Shown: positions 27,461 through 37,046 of the stretch, in pieces
How positions within the stretch are numbered: the first letter of the stretch is position 1
Layout of the letters: each line of letters opens with the position of its first letter
NCBI RefSeq assembly: GCF_014851765.1
Contig: NZ_JACVAI010000001.1
Coordinates: 744,001-808,000, forward strand
Direction of reading: 5' to 3'
Length of the DNA stretch: 64,000 nucleotides
From: Pseudomonas sp. PDM04
GTDB lineage: Bacteria > Pseudomonadota > Gammaproteobacteria > Pseudomonadales > Pseudomonadaceae
Translations under genes and position numbers: made by a program
Notes under the pieces: model-generated
Database searches by the model: none
What the model was told of the DNA's origin: nothing
Seen by the model: only the letters and a program-made list of their open reading frames with translations

Positions 27461-27476
27461 AGCAAGTGTTATGCCA
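27461..27476 (-). promoter_or_regulatory. Sigma-54 promoter upstream of fliL
   Basis: Minus-strand TGGCATAACACTTGCT matches consensus TGGCAC-N5-TTGCT with the exact GG-N10-GC spacing. It lies about 50 bp upstream of the fliL ATG and should drive fliLMNOPQR-flhB under FleQ control. Confidence 0.8.
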
Positions 27477-27496
27477 GAACGCTCACCACAAACGAC

Positions 27497-27583
27497 TGTG
27501 GGAGCGGGCGGACCCGCGAATGCACCTGCCAGACACCGTTTCGATGCCTGGCAGGCTCATTCGCGAGCCCGCCCGCTCCCACA
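27497..27583. repeat. Long inverted REP pair between fliK and fliL
   Basis: TGTGGGAGCGGGCGGACCCGCGAATG (27497-27522) is mirrored by CATTCGCGAGCCCGCCCGCTCCCACA ending at 27583. Inside lies a second inverted repeat (CCTGCCAGACA / TGCCTGGCAGG), so the whole 87 bp can fold as one near-continuous hairpin. It is a REP doublet of the fluorescens type and lies after the fliK stop, where it may protect or end the fliK transcript. Confidence 0.85.
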
Positions 27584-27602
27584 AGGAGAAGAGTGAATCA
27601 GT

Positions 27603-28979
27603 TCAGGCGTAGTAATCCACCGCGCTGGTGCCGATCACGCTGGTTGCCGTGGCGGCGGCTTCGGCAATGCCGGAGGCGAGGTCGTCATCCGAGGCATCGA
27701 GGCGACCGCCGCTGGCATTGGTGCGGCCACCCTGACTCTGTTGAGCCTGTTCCTGGCCTTGCTGCGAACCGCGGGACTGGTCGGAGACGTTGACGTCGAC
27801 TTGCCCCATGCCCTGCTGTGCAAACATATCGCGCAAGCGATGGATCTGCCCGTCCAGCGCCTCACGAACGCTCGGATGAGCACTCATGAACGTCACCTGG
27901 GTCTGCTGGTCCGGAACCATGTTGACGCGGATATCGAGCCGCCCCAGCTCAGCCGGCTGCAACTGGATATCGGCCGCCTTGAGATTGGCGCTGGACAGGT
28001 ACATGACCCGGTTCACCACTTCCTCGGTCCAGCCGTTCTGATGCATGGCGATCGGCTGGTTGACCGGCAAGGCGTTGGCGGTTTTTGGCGTAGCCGCCTG
28101 GGTCAACGCCGCCAGACGGTTGGCGAAGTCGTCGACACGGGTATCGCTGCTGGCGGACTTCAGGTCCTTGAGGCCGTCGCTGATCAGCCCGCTGAATGCC
28201 TTCTCTCCACCCTGACTGGTGCTGTCCTTGTCAGCCTGTACATCGAGCATGCTGGCCATGCCGGCGGCGAAGTTCTGCGCGGAAGTCGGCTCACCATCAG
28301 CCTGCGCCTGCGCCGACGTCGGCGCCGCCTTGGGCTGTGCCTGACTGGCTGCCGAAATATGCCCCCCCTGCTCCATGGCCATACGCACCGCAGGAAGCGC
28401 GTCGAGCGGATCGGCTTCCGGATCGAAATCGCTGTCGGCGGCAACGGCTGGCTGCGTCGTCACCACGGCCGCAGCGACAGGTGCTTCGACCTGTGGTTGC
28501 ACGGCGGCGACCACCGGTGCCGCCTGCGGTGCGGGCTCCGTGACCACCGGTTGTATCACCGGCAGCAAGGCGGGATCGAGGGCCGGATCGACCGGCGCGG
28601 TGTCCGCCACCGGCGCCGCATTCGCATCGCCGTCCGCCGTATCGTCGCTGGCGGTCTTGTCGTCGGCGGGCGCCGGCTTTTCGGCGGGCAAGGATTTGCC
28701 GCTATCGGCAACCGTCGGCTCCGAGGCGGCAGATTTGTTGTCGCTCAGGTCTTTTTTGCCGGCGTTCTCCGGGGTCTTTTCCGGCGCCTTGTCCTTCGCC
28801 GGCCTAGCCGGTGCATCGGCCAAGGCAAAGGGCTTGGTCTGGGATTGATTGGCGTAGACCTGAGCGAAGCTGGACGCCTTGTCCCCAGGCTCTGCGGTCA
28901 GCGCCGATGAATTGGCGGAGGCGGCTTGAGTCTTGGCCTGCGCGGTGGCCTGAAGAAGAATATTGGGGGTAACGGGCAT
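27603..28979 (-). CDS. fliK: FliK, flagellar hook-length control protein
   Basis: 458 aa. A very Ala/Pro/Asp-rich flexible N-terminal ruler region (about 1-300) precedes a C-terminal Flg_hook domain, with LQPAELGRLDIRVNM and VTFMSAHPSVREALDGQIHRLRDMF. The last 60 residues are Gln/Ser-rich. The start at 28979 (MPVTPNILL) is chosen below the sigma-54 site. It measures hook length and signals FlhB to change export substrates. It is the canonical paralogue of the plus-strand FliK-like gene at 5510-7084. Confidence 0.93.
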   Translation of the reverse strand: MPVTPNILLQATAQAKTQAASANSSALTAEPGDKASSFAQVYANQSQTKPFALADAPARPAKDKAPEKTPENAGKKDLSDNKSAASEPTVADSGKSLPAEKPAPADDKTASDDTADGDANAAPVADTAPVDPALDPALLPVIQPVVTEPAPQAAPVVAAVQPQVEAPVAAAVVTTQPAVAADSDFDPEADPLDALPAVRMAMEQGGHISAASQAQPKAAPTSAQAQADGEPTSAQNFAAGMASMLDVQADKDSTSQGGEKAFSGLISDGLKDLKSASSDTRVDDFANRLAALTQAATPKTANALPVNQPIAMHQNGWTEEVVNRVMYLSSANLKAADIQLQPAELGRLDIRVNMVPDQQTQVTFMSAHPSVREALDGQIHRLRDMFAQQGMGQVDVNVSDQSRGSQQGQEQAQQSQGGRTNASGGRLDASDDDLASGIAEAAATATSVIGTSAVDYYA

Positions 28980-29028
28980 GAAACGGTCTCCGCTGCACTG
29001 GAATCGTAGGTACAGTTGCGGAGATTGC

Positions 29029-29045
29029 TGCAAGGGTTGAGCCAG
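29029..29045 (-). promoter_or_regulatory. Sigma-54 promoter upstream of fliK
   Basis: Minus-strand CTGGCTCAACCCTTGCA has GG-N10-GC spacing and TTGCA at -12, with TGGCTC at -24. It lies 50-66 bp upstream of the fliK start and just beyond the hptB stop, so fliK probably has its own transcript. Confidence 0.75.
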
Positions 29046-29061
29046 CTTTTACAAATATGCG

Positions 29062-29430
29062 TTAAAAGCGCTGGACGGTCGTGCTTTGAGCAAGGGAACG
29101 CTGGCGTTCCGCCTCATAGAGCGGACGGACAATCGCGAATTCGCCATCGATTTCACCGACCAGTCGTTCGATGCCCGACAGCGGCTTCTGCTTGCTGCGT
29201 TGCTCGAGCTCATGGCACAACTGGGCCAGGCGAGTGGCGCCCATGTTGCTGCAACTGCCCTTGAAACTGTGTGCCGTGGCACCCAGCGTTTCGGCATCGC
29301 CCGTCTCGTGCAACTGACTCAGGCGCTCTTCGGAGTCGGCCAGGAAGGTATCCAGCAACATCGAATACTCATCGCCCATGACCTCTTGCAACGCGCTGAG
29401 CACGTCGCGGTTCAGGTGTGTGTCAGCCAC
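29062..29430 (-). CDS. hptB: HptB, histidine phosphotransfer protein
   Basis: 122 aa Hpt four-helix domain with the phosphorylated His54 in the AHSFKGSCSNMG motif. It starts at a GTG, 30 bp after hsbR. In P. aeruginosa HptB passes phosphate from hybrid kinases to HsbR and so tunes flagellar gene expression and the biofilm/motility choice. The trio hsbA-hsbR-hptB here is embedded between fliJ and fliK rather than with flgM. Confidence 0.9.
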   Translation of the reverse strand: MADTHLNRDVLSALQEVMGDEYSMLLDTFLADSEERLSQLHETGDAETLGATAHSFKGSCSNMGATRLAQLCHELEQRSKQKPLSGIERLVGEIDGEFAIVRPLYEAERQRSLAQSTTVQRF

Positions 29431-29460
29431 TTGTTCACTCCTTGATCAAGAATGCGTGGA

Positions 29461-31176
29461 TTATGCCAGAGCCTCCCAGAAAAACTCCACGCAGGCGGTA
29501 CGACCATCGTCGCACCAGTTGGCATTTCGACCCAACTGACGTATCAGGCTTACGCCGCGACCCGACAAACGGATGCCGTCCAACGGGCGCGCCATCACTC
29601 GTTCGACGTCAAAGCCCTTGCCGCTGTCCTCCACCCGAATCGTCAGGCAACCGCCTTCGTCCCTTGGCGTAACCTGCAAATGGACTCGCACGTAACCTTC
29701 CTGAAGCTCGTCCAGGCGCGCATTACGTTCTTGATAGTAGCGGGTGAAGCCCGAGACATCGCGCTTGAGGCTTGAGTCCAGCCCCAGTACGCCATGCTCC
29801 AGGGCGTTGGAATACAACTCCGCCAGCACGCTGTAGAGCGCTCCGCTCTGCGCGCGCAGACCGTGGACTTCCAGCAGCAGTTGCAGCAGATAGGGCAGCG
29901 GATTGAAGCGTTTGAGGGTGGCGGCGCGAAACTCGAAACTCACCGACCAGTCCAGCGGACAGGATTGGCCGCTATCGGAATAAACCAGTGCCGGCGGACT
30001 CAACTGCGCCGCTTCCACCAGACTGACCTCGACCATGCTGACATCGTCGCGGGCCTCGCCGCGGAAATCCCGCAGCGCCTGGTCGATCTCCTCGAACAGT
30101 CGGTCCGGGTCGCGATTGGCCGCAAACACCTGCTGCAAACGCTCCACGCCAAACAGGCGCTCGTGAGCGTCGCAGGTGTCGATGACCCCGTCGGACAACA
30201 GGAACACCCGATCGCCCAAGGCCATCGGATACACCTCGGTGCGGTCATCGAAAGCCTGCGGACTCAGCACCCCGAGCGGCAAATGCCGGGCTTTCAACGG
30301 GGTGCGCTCGCCGCTGGCGATGCTGTGCAGGTAGCCATCCGGCATTCCGCCATTCCAGACCTCCACCGAACGCCGCTGGAAACTCAGGTTCAGCAGCGTC
30401 GCGCAGCAGAACATGTCGACCGGCAGGATACGCTTGAGTTTGGCGTTCATCTCCCGCAGGGTTTCCGCCAGGCCGTAACCCTTGGCGGTCATGCCGTAGA
30501 AAACCTCGGCCAGTGGCATGGCTCCGACGGCGGCGGGCAGGCCGTGACCAGTGAAATCGCCCAGCAGCACATGCATGTCGCCGGCCGGGGTGAAGGCCGC
30601 CAACAGCAAATCGCCGTTGAACAACGCGTAGGGTGATTGCAGATATCGGATATTGGGGGCGTTCAGGCAGCCGGAATGGGCGACCTTGTCGAACACGGCC
30701 TTGGCGACGCGCTGTTCGTTGAGCAGATAATCGTGGTGCCTGGCGATCTGGTCCCGTTGCTCCAGCACCGTGGCTTGCAACCGGCGCAAGCGGTCCATCG
30801 CCTTGATTTTGGCGGCGAGGATCACCTGGTTGTAGGGTTTTGCCAGAAAGTCGTCACCACCCGCCTCCAGGCAACGGGCCAAGGCTTCGCTTTCGCTGAG
30901 CGACGTCAGAAAGATAATCGGCACCAGGGTTTCCCCGGCCAGGTCCTTGATCTGCCGCGCCGCCTCGAATCCGTCCATGACCGGCATCATCGCGTCCATC
31001 AACACCAATTGCGGTCGTTGCTGGCGAAACGCTTCGACCGCTTCGGCGCCATTGGCCGCAGTGAGCACGTCATGGCCCTGGCGGCGCACGATACTCGACA
31101 GCAGCATGCGATCAGCCGCACTGTCCTCGGCGATCAGGATCGTCAGCGCCTCGAGCATCGGTTGCACGATGCTCAT
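29461..31176 (-). CDS. hsbR: HsbR, response regulator with PP2C phosphatase and anti-sigma-like kinase domains
   Basis: 571 aa, three domains. The receiver has its phospho-acceptor at Asp61 (LVLMDAMMPVMDG). The SpoIIE-type PP2C phosphatase spans about 170-390 (LLGDFTGHGLPAAVGAMP). The C-terminal HATPase_c of anti-sigma type spans about 430-571 (YSNALEHGVLG and VEDSGKGFD). It controls the phosphorylation state of HsbA. The start is set by a 4-bp overlap with hsbA (31173-31176). Confidence 0.92.
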   Translation of the reverse strand: MSIVQPMLEALTILIAEDSAADRMLLSSIVRRQGHDVLTAANGAEAVEAFRQQRPQLVLMDAMMPVMDGFEAARQIKDLAGETLVPIIFLTSLSESEALARCLEAGGDDFLAKPYNQVILAAKIKAMDRLRRLQATVLEQRDQIARHHDYLLNEQRVAKAVFDKVAHSGCLNAPNIRYLQSPYALFNGDLLLAAFTPAGDMHVLLGDFTGHGLPAAVGAMPLAEVFYGMTAKGYGLAETLREMNAKLKRILPVDMFCCATLLNLSFQRRSVEVWNGGMPDGYLHSIASGERTPLKARHLPLGVLSPQAFDDRTEVYPMALGDRVFLLSDGVIDTCDAHERLFGVERLQQVFAANRDPDRLFEEIDQALRDFRGEARDDVSMVEVSLVEAAQLSPPALVYSDSGQSCPLDWSVSFEFRAATLKRFNPLPYLLQLLLEVHGLRAQSGALYSVLAELYSNALEHGVLGLDSSLKRDVSGFTRYYQERNARLDELQEGYVRVHLQVTPRDEGGCLTIRVEDSGKGFDVERVMARPLDGIRLSGRGVSLIRQLGRNANWCDDGRTACVEFFWEALA

Positions 31177-31478
31177 ACCACGTCAAAGATATGTTCGAAG
31201 TTGGAAATGGCGAGGATCTTGCGCACATCCGCATTGGCGTGGGTCAACCTGATATCGGCATTCTCGCCACCGGCATGGTCACGCAACAGCAACAGCATGC
31301 CGAGCGCCGAACTGTCGAGGTAGGTGGCGTCTTTCAGGTTCACTTCGAAGTAGTCGGGCTTTGGCTGAAGGAACTCGTAGGACTCGCGGAACGCCTGGTG
31401 CTTGGCGAAATCGAAGCGTCCCTTGATCGATATTGTCAGCTTTTGCCCATCGGGAGAGACTTCAGTAACGACTGACAT
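31173..31478 (-). CDS. hsbA: HsbA, STAS-domain anti-anti-sigma factor
   Basis: 101 aa single STAS domain. The phosphorylatable serine lies in YLDSSALGMLLLLRDH (Ser56/57). In P. aeruginosa HsbA partners with the anti-sigma factor FlgM or with a diguanylate cyclase, depending on phosphorylation by HsbR, linking motility and surface attachment. It is the first gene of the hsbA-hsbR-hptB run. The 141 bp upstream hold a weak sigma-28-like match only. Confidence 0.92.
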   Translation of the reverse strand: MSVVTEVSPDGQKLTISIKGRFDFAKHQAFRESYEFLQPKPDYFEVNLKDATYLDSSALGMLLLLRDHAGGENADIRLTHANADVRKILAISNFEHIFDVV

Positions 31479-31619
31479 TGCATGGCTTCCTTGTCATTAG
31501 TGAACAACGTTGTACAAGGTTTAGCACTTGGCGCAGACAGGGGCAAGGCCGAAGAGCGGCGGTGCATTCAAGGGCACCTGCAACTGGCCCGCGAAGACCG
31601 ATAACGCAATCCACTTGAG

Positions 31620-32069
31620 TCAATAAGGATGCTCACGCGGCAACCGCTGGGACAATTCGTCCAGCAATTTCTGTTCGCGCTTGTCTTCCAGTTGCCGGGC
31701 TTCATCGGCGTAGCGTTGCACCAGTTTGCGCAACCCCTCGACCCGGGCGTAGGCCTGCTGCCAGGCTTCCCGTCCCTTGTTCAGGTTGTTCTGATGCCAG
31801 ACCAGGCTTTGGCGCTGTTGATCGATCGCCACGCCCAACTGCGCCAGAAAGCCCTGGTACCCCAGCAACCATTGGCCCGAGACGCCACTGCTGCCGCGAA
31901 TGATCCACTGCTCCTGATAGTCCAGGCGAAAGGCCTCGAGGTCGGCGAGTTTGCTTTCCGCCAGGCGTACCTGGCCCTGAAAATACCCCAGGCGCTGGAC
32001 GGCGGTTTTTTCGGCCTTCTCGGCCATTTCCACCACCGGCGCCAGGCGCCCTGCCCGACTCTGCGCCAT
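31620..32069 (-). CDS. fliJ: FliJ, flagellar export chaperone/ATPase stalk
   Basis: 149 aa, predicted as an almost continuous antiparallel coiled coil rich in Gln, Arg, Leu and Glu, as in FliJ. It links the FliI hexamer to FlhA in the export apparatus. It lies 6 bp after fliI; the C-terminus (RLPREHPY) is basic. Sequence conservation is low in this family, so the call rests on size, composition and order. Confidence 0.9.
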   Translation of the reverse strand: MAQSRAGRLAPVVEMAEKAEKTAVQRLGYFQGQVRLAESKLADLEAFRLDYQEQWIIRGSSGVSGQWLLGYQGFLAQLGVAIDQQRQSLVWHQNNLNKGREAWQQAYARVEGLRKLVQRYADEARQLEDKREQKLLDELSQRLPREHPY

Positions 32070-32075
32070 GACCGG

Positions 32076-33434
32076 TTAACCGCCAGCTGCCGGCGCAAAG
32101 ATCGAACCGAGATAGGCTTCGCTCTCGCCCAGGCTGATGCTGTCGTTGAGCCCTTGGCGCAGGTACTTGACCAGTTGCGGCTGCAGGGAAATCGCCAGGT
32201 CGGTTTCCCGGTCACCACCGGCGACATAGGCACCGACGCTGATCAGGTCGCGGCTCTGTTGATAACGCGACCACAACTGCTTGAAATACTGCGCCCGCGC
32301 CATGTGCTCCGGCGATACCACCGACGGCATGACCCGACTGATGGACGCTTCGATATCGATGGCTGGGTAATGGCCCTCTTCAGCCAGGCGTCGGGACAGG
32401 ACGATATGCCCGTCGAGCACGCCCCGCGCCGAGTCGGCGATAGGGTCTTGCTGGTCGTCGCCTTCGGACAGCACGGTATAGAACGCGGTGATCGAGCCGC
32501 CACCCTTCTCGGCATTACCGGCGCGCTCCACCAGCTTCGGCAGCTTGGCGAACACCGATGGCGGATAACCCTTGGTCGCCGGCGGCTCGCCGATGGCCAG
32601 GGCGATTTCCCGCTGGGCCTGGGCGAAACGGGTCAACGAATCCATGAGCAACAGGACGTTCTTGCCCTTGTCGCGAAAATACTCGGCAATCCGCGTGCAG
32701 TACATCGCGGCACGCATCCGCATCAGCGGCGCATCGTCCGCCGGGGACGCCACCACCACGGAACGCTTGAGGCCTTCTTCACCGAGAATGTGCTCGATGA
32801 ACTCCTTGACCTCACGACCCCGCTCGCCGATCAGCCCGACGACGATGATGTCGGCCTCGGTGAAGCGCGTCATCATGCCCAGCAGCACACTCTTGCCCAC
32901 GCCGGTACCGGCGAACAGCCCGAGTCGCTGGCCACGACCGACCGTCAGCAAGCCGTTGATCGAGCGAATGCCCACGTCCAGCGGCTCGCTGATCGGGTGG
33001 CGCTTGAGCGGGTTGATCGTCGGGCCGTCCATCGGCACCCAGTCTTCAGCCTTCATCCCGCCCTTGCCGTCCAGCGCACGACCGGCGCCGTCGAGCACCC
33101 GCCCGAGCATGCTCATGCCCATTGGCAGGCGGCCGGTATCCGCCAGTGGCACCACCCGCGCGCCCGGTGCAATGCCGGCCACGCTGCCGACCGGCATCAG
33201 GAACACCTTGCTGCCGGAGAAACCCATGACTTCGGCTTCGACCTGTACCGGGTGGTAACTGTCGTCGTTGATGACCATGCACCGGCTGCCCATGGCGGCA
33301 CGCAAACCTTCGGCCTCGAGGGTCAGGCCGACCATGCGCAGCAAGCGACCTTCGAGGATCGGCGCGCCGGCCAACTCCGTGGCCTCGGCGTAACCGCCCA
33401 GGCGCTTGGCAAAGCTGGTGCGTTCAAGGCGCAT
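32076..33434 (-). CDS. fliI: FliI, flagellar export ATPase
   Basis: 452 aa F1-beta-like ATPase with Walker [12 protein letters not shown] around residues 172-182, Walker [27 protein letters not shown], and the export ATPase C-terminus. It unfolds and delivers substrates to the gate. It overlaps fliH by 11 bp and precedes fliJ by 6 bp. Confidence 0.97.
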   Translation of the reverse strand: MRLERTSFAKRLGGYAEATELAGAPILEGRLLRMVGLTLEAEGLRAAMGSRCMVINDDSYHPVQVEAEVMGFSGSKVFLMPVGSVAGIAPGARVVPLADTGRLPMGMSMLGRVLDGAGRALDGKGGMKAEDWVPMDGPTINPLKRHPISEPLDVGIRSINGLLTVGRGQRLGLFAGTGVGKSVLLGMMTRFTEADIIVVGLIGERGREVKEFIEHILGEEGLKRSVVVASPADDAPLMRMRAAMYCTRIAEYFRDKGKNVLLLMDSLTRFAQAQREIALAIGEPPATKGYPPSVFAKLPKLVERAGNAEKGGGSITAFYTVLSEGDDQQDPIADSARGVLDGHIVLSRRLAEEGHYPAIDIEASISRVMPSVVSPEHMARAQYFKQLWSRYQQSRDLISVGAYVAGGDRETDLAISLQPQLVKYLRQGLNDSISLGESEAYLGSIFAPAAGG

Positions 33435-34224
33435 CGGGTTCTTCCGGCTCAGGCGCGGCAGCAGGCGCCGGAGCGACCGGCAGTTCCAGGCTCAGGTCCG
33501 GCGCAGCCGGATGCAAGGCCTGCTCGTGCAACTGATCGAACAGCTTGTCCATGACCCGGGCCACACGCGTTTCGACTGTGGCATCGATCCGGCTGTGCTC
33601 GGTTTCGACCCGACAACCGCCGGGCAACAAGGCTTCGTCCTCGACGATGCGCCAGGTTTCTTCATGGCGCTCGCGCAGGGCCTTGACCTGTTCGAAATCC
33701 TGCGGGTTGATGTACAGACGAACATTGCCCACGCCCAACGGCAACAACTTGAGAGCGTCGCGCATGACGTGCTCGATTTGCGTCGAGTCAATGGCCAGTT
33801 CGCGCTGGATCACCTGGCGGGTGATGTGCTGCACGAGGTCGACCAGGGACTTTTCGATCTGCGTGTCCTGCTCGGCGATGGGTTCGAACAGGTTGACCAT
33901 CAGCTGTTCGAGCGCCGCGATTTTCGGCGTCAGGGCCGCTTCGGCCTCCTGACGGACCTTGAGTGTGGTGCTGTGGAAACCCTCTTTCTCGCCGGTCGCG
34001 AAGCCTTCGTTGTAGGCCTCCTGGCGAATGGCTTCGAGTTCTTCGAGCGTCAGCGGCTGGACTTCCTCCAGCGGCACTTCCTCGATTTCCGGTGGTTCCG
34101 GCTCGGGTTCCGGCTCGGGCTCCGGGGCAGGCGGGTCGAAGCTGGGCAACGACCAGACGTCGAACCCACTGACATCCCTGGCACGGATCAGGTCGGTGGG
34201 GGACTCATCATGTTTGGACGACAT
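33424..34224 (-). CDS. fliH: FliH, negative regulator/stator of FliI ATPase
   Basis: 266 aa. The N-terminal region holds a Pro-Glu repeat ([11 protein letters not shown] around residues 34-45), encoded by a near-repetitive GC-rich tract near 34095-34130. A coiled coil and the FliH/V-ATPase E-type C-terminal domain ([28 protein letters not shown]) follow. The C-terminus is Pro/Ala/Glu-rich. It anchors FliI to the C-ring through FliN. It lies 7 bp after fliG. Confidence 0.93.
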   Translation of the reverse strand: MSSKHDESPTDLIRARDVSGFDVWSLPSFDPPAPEPEPEPEPEPPEIEEVPLEEVQPLTLEELEAIRQEAYNEGFATGEKEGFHSTTLKVRQEAEAALTPKIAALEQLMVNLFEPIAEQDTQIEKSLVDLVQHITRQVIQRELAIDSTQIEHVMRDALKLLPLGVGNVRLYINPQDFEQVKALRERHEETWRIVEDEALLPGGCRVETEHSRIDATVETRVARVMDKLFDQLHEQALHPAAPDLSLELPVAPAPAAAPEPEEPDAP

Positions 34225-34231
34225 AGTGAAA

Positions 34232-35251
34232 TTAGATCATCTCTTCGCCGCCCTTCCCGCCGAGAACGATTTCTCCGGCTTCGGCCATACGGCGAGCAAT
34301 GGTGAGGATTTCCTTCTGTGCGGTTTCCACGTCGCTGACGCGCACCGGGCCTTTGGCCTCGAGGTCGTCGCGCAACAGTTCGGCCGCCCGCTTGGACATG
34401 TTCTTGAAGATCTTTTCCTTGACGCCTTCGTCCGAGCCCTTGAGGGCCAGGACCAGCACGTCGGAAGACACTTCGCGCAGCAGCGCCTGAATACCGCGGT
34501 CGTCGACATCGGCCAGGTTGTTGAACACGAACATGAGGTCTTCGATCTGACCGGACAGGTCTTCGTCGACTTCGCGAATCGAATCCATCAGTTGACCTTC
34601 GATCGAGCTGTCGAGGAAGTTCATGATGTCGGCCGCGCGCTTGATGCCACCCAGGGTGGTGCGCGAAGCATTCGAGTTGCCGGAGAACTGCTTCTCGAGA
34701 ATCTGGTTGAGTTCTTTCAGGGCCGCCGGCTGTACGGTGTTCAGCGAGGATACCCGCAGAATGATGTCCAGACGCACCTTGTGGTCAAAGTTGCCCAGGA
34801 CCTCACCGGCCTGGTCCGGGTCGAGGTACGCCACCACGATCGCCTGGATCTGCGGGTGCTCGTAACGGATCACGTCGGCGACCGCGCGCGGCTCCATCCA
34901 CTTCAGGCTGTCCAGGCCGCTGGTGTTGCCACCCAGCAGGATGCGATCGATCAGGCCGTTGGCCTTGTCTTCGCCCAGGGCCTGGGTCAGCATCTTGCGC
35001 ACGTAGTCGTCGGAACCGACGCCCAGGCTGGTCTGGTCGCCGACGATGTCGACGAACTCGCTCATCACCTGCTCGACCTGTTCGCGATGCACGTTCCCCA
35101 TCTGCGCCATGGCCACACCCACCCGCTGAACCTCTTTGGGGCCCATGTGGCGCAGCACTTGTGCGGCATCGGTAGACCCCAGGGACAGCAGCAGAATCGC
35201 GGCTTTGTCGACCCGGGTCAGTTTGGCGGCAACGGCTCGGTTATCACTCAT
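34232..35251 (-). CDS. fliG: FliG, flagellar motor switch protein
   Basis: 339 aa with the three armadillo-like FliG domains. The EHPQ motif is seen in IRYEHPQIQAIV. The C-terminal torque helix, with its charged residues, lies in FEN-like MFVFNNLADVDDRGIQALLREV. It interacts with FliF at its N-terminus and with MotA-type stators at its C-terminus. It overlaps fliF by 8 bp. Confidence 0.97.
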   Translation of the reverse strand: MSDNRAVAAKLTRVDKAAILLLSLGSTDAAQVLRHMGPKEVQRVGVAMAQMGNVHREQVEQVMSEFVDIVGDQTSLGVGSDDYVRKMLTQALGEDKANGLIDRILLGGNTSGLDSLKWMEPRAVADVIRYEHPQIQAIVVAYLDPDQAGEVLGNFDHKVRLDIILRVSSLNTVQPAALKELNQILEKQFSGNSNASRTTLGGIKRAADIMNFLDSSIEGQLMDSIREVDEDLSGQIEDLMFVFNNLADVDDRGIQALLREVSSDVLVLALKGSDEGVKEKIFKNMSKRAAELLRDDLEAKGPVRVSDVETAQKEILTIARRMAEAGEIVLGGKGGEEMI

Positions 35252-37031
35252 CTGCGTTAATCCACTCTTTCACGACCTGGGCCACGCGACCCGGATCTTC
35301 TGCCACCAGACTCTTGATTGCGTTCAACTGTGCGTCATAGCCTTCGCTCGGGCTCGGCAACAGGATGCTGGTCGGCCCACCAAGGCTGACGCGATCGTTG
35401 GCCAGTTCGCCGTCCAGGCCGCCCATGCCGCCGAGTTCCACGTCACTGCCGATGCCGGCCAGTTGTTTGCCCTTGCCACCGCCGGTGATGTTGTTGAGCA
35501 CCGGACGCAGTACACCGAACACCAGCACCAGGATGAACAGCACGCCCAGTACCTGTTTGACGATGTCCCAGAACCAGGGCTGGGAATAGAACGGAATGTC
35601 GGCAATCACTTCGCCGCGGTCGGCGGAGAACGGCATGTTGATCACGCTGACGCTGTCGCCACGGCTGGCGTCGAAGCCGACCGCGTCCTGCACCAGACGG
35701 GTGAAGCGTGCCAATTCGTCGGCGCTCCATGGCGCACGGGTGGTTTCGCCGTTGGCCGCGTTGACCTTGACCTGATCGTCCACCACCACCGACACCGACA
35801 GGCGATTCAAGCGACCCTGCTGCTGCTTGGTGTGGCTGATGGAACGGTCGAGCTCGAAGTTCTTGGTGGATTGTTGACGCTTGTCCGCCGGGTACGGCGC
35901 CAGCATCGGCTGGCCGGTGGCCGGGTCCATGATCTGCTGACCGTTGGCGTCCAGCAGCGGCTGGCCAGGCTGCACCATGCCAGCCTGCGCGGTCGCCCCG
36001 CCGGTAGTCTGTGGCGCGGAGGCCGGCGCTGGCGGCTGGTTGCTCAGGGCACCCGGCACGCCTTGCGGGCCATTGCTGGCGGTGCGCTGTTCGTTGACCG
36101 ACTGCTCGCTGCGCAATGCCGGCTGGTCCGGATTGAACTGCTCGGAGGTCGATTCGACGGCACTGAAATCCACGTCGGCCGACACTTCGGCCTTGTAGCG
36201 ATCGTTGCCCAATACCGGTTGCAGGATGTTGTGCACACGCTGGGTCAGCATGCTTTCCATGCGACGGCTGTAATCGAACTGCTTGCCAGCCATGGTCAGT
36301 TCAGAGTTTTCCGCCTGATCCGAGAGCAGGTTGCCCTTCTGGTCGACGACGGTGATCTGCGACTTGCTGAGTTCGGGAACGCTGGTCGCCACCAGGTTGA
36401 CGATCGCCATCACCTGGCCCGGCTCCAGCGAGCGACCGGAATACAGTTCGACCAGCACCGAAGCGCTTGGCTTGCGCTCATCGCGCACGAACACCGAGCT
36501 TTTCGGGATAGCCAGGTGCACACGGGCACCCTTGACGTTGTTCAGGCTGGAAATGGTCCGCGCCAGCTCACCTTCCAGGCCACGACGATAACGGGTCGCC
36601 TCCATGAACTGGCTGGTGCCCAGACCCTGTTCCTTGTCGAGAATCTCGAAGCCGATGTTGCCGTCGCCTGTCGTGACGCCCGCCGCCGCGAGCTTGAGTC
36701 GCGCACGGGACAGGTCATCGGCCTTGACCAGCAAGGCACCGGAGTTCGGTTCGACGGTATAAGGGATATCGGCGGAGGCCAGGGTGTCCATGACCTGCTT
36801 GGCGTCCATACCGGCAAGACTGCCGTACAGAGGCCGGTAGTCCGGCTGTTGAGACCACAACACTACGGCGAAGCCAATCGCCACGCTCGCGGCCAGGCCG
36901 ACCAACAGGCCTACCTGACGCAACATGGTCATCTCGGAGAGGTTTTCCAGGAAGGACAAGCCGAACAGCGGCGGTTTGCCGTCTATCGGGGAGGCCTTGG
37001 CCGGAACGTTATCGGCGACTGCTTCTGCCAT
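35244..37031 (-). CDS. fliF: FliF, MS-ring protein
   Basis: 595 aa. Transmembrane helix 1 is near residues 38-60, followed by the periplasmic YscJ/FliF ring-building motifs (LYGSLAGMDAKQVMDTL, KASVLVEL-like SASVLVELYSG). A Gln/Pro-rich variable loop spans about residues 310-390, and a second transmembrane helix is near 460-480. The C-terminal FliG-binding tail ends VVKEWINADE. It is the first large structural gene after fliE. Confidence 0.97.
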   Translation of the reverse strand: MAEAVADNVPAKASPIDGKPPLFGLSFLENLSEMTMLRQVGLLVGLAASVAIGFAVVLWSQQPDYRPLYGSLAGMDAKQVMDTLASADIPYTVEPNSGALLVKADDLSRARLKLAAAGVTTGDGNIGFEILDKEQGLGTSQFMEATRYRRGLEGELARTISSLNNVKGARVHLAIPKSSVFVRDERKPSASVLVELYSGRSLEPGQVMAIVNLVATSVPELSKSQITVVDQKGNLLSDQAENSELTMAGKQFDYSRRMESMLTQRVHNILQPVLGNDRYKAEVSADVDFSAVESTSEQFNPDQPALRSEQSVNEQRTASNGPQGVPGALSNQPPAPASAPQTTGGATAQAGMVQPGQPLLDANGQQIMDPATGQPMLAPYPADKRQQSTKNFELDRSISHTKQQQGRLNRLSVSVVVDDQVKVNAANGETTRAPWSADELARFTRLVQDAVGFDASRGDSVSVINMPFSADRGEVIADIPFYSQPWFWDIVKQVLGVLFILVLVFGVLRPVLNNITGGGKGKQLAGIGSDVELGGMGGLDGELANDRVSLGGPTSILLPSPSEGYDAQLNAIKSLVAEDPGRVAQVVKEWINADE

Positions 37032-37046
37032 GACTCAATCTCGTCC

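Noticed and set aside
25041..27596. Plus-strand 851-codon open frame opposite fliO to fliL
   Set aside because: Lies antisense to five recognisable flagellar genes with normal spacing and motifs; composition is that of an antisense shadow frame.
31479..31619. Weak sigma-28-like match upstream of hsbA
   Set aside because: TAAA-N15 is present but the -10 part (TTCACTAA) matches only about half of the consensus.
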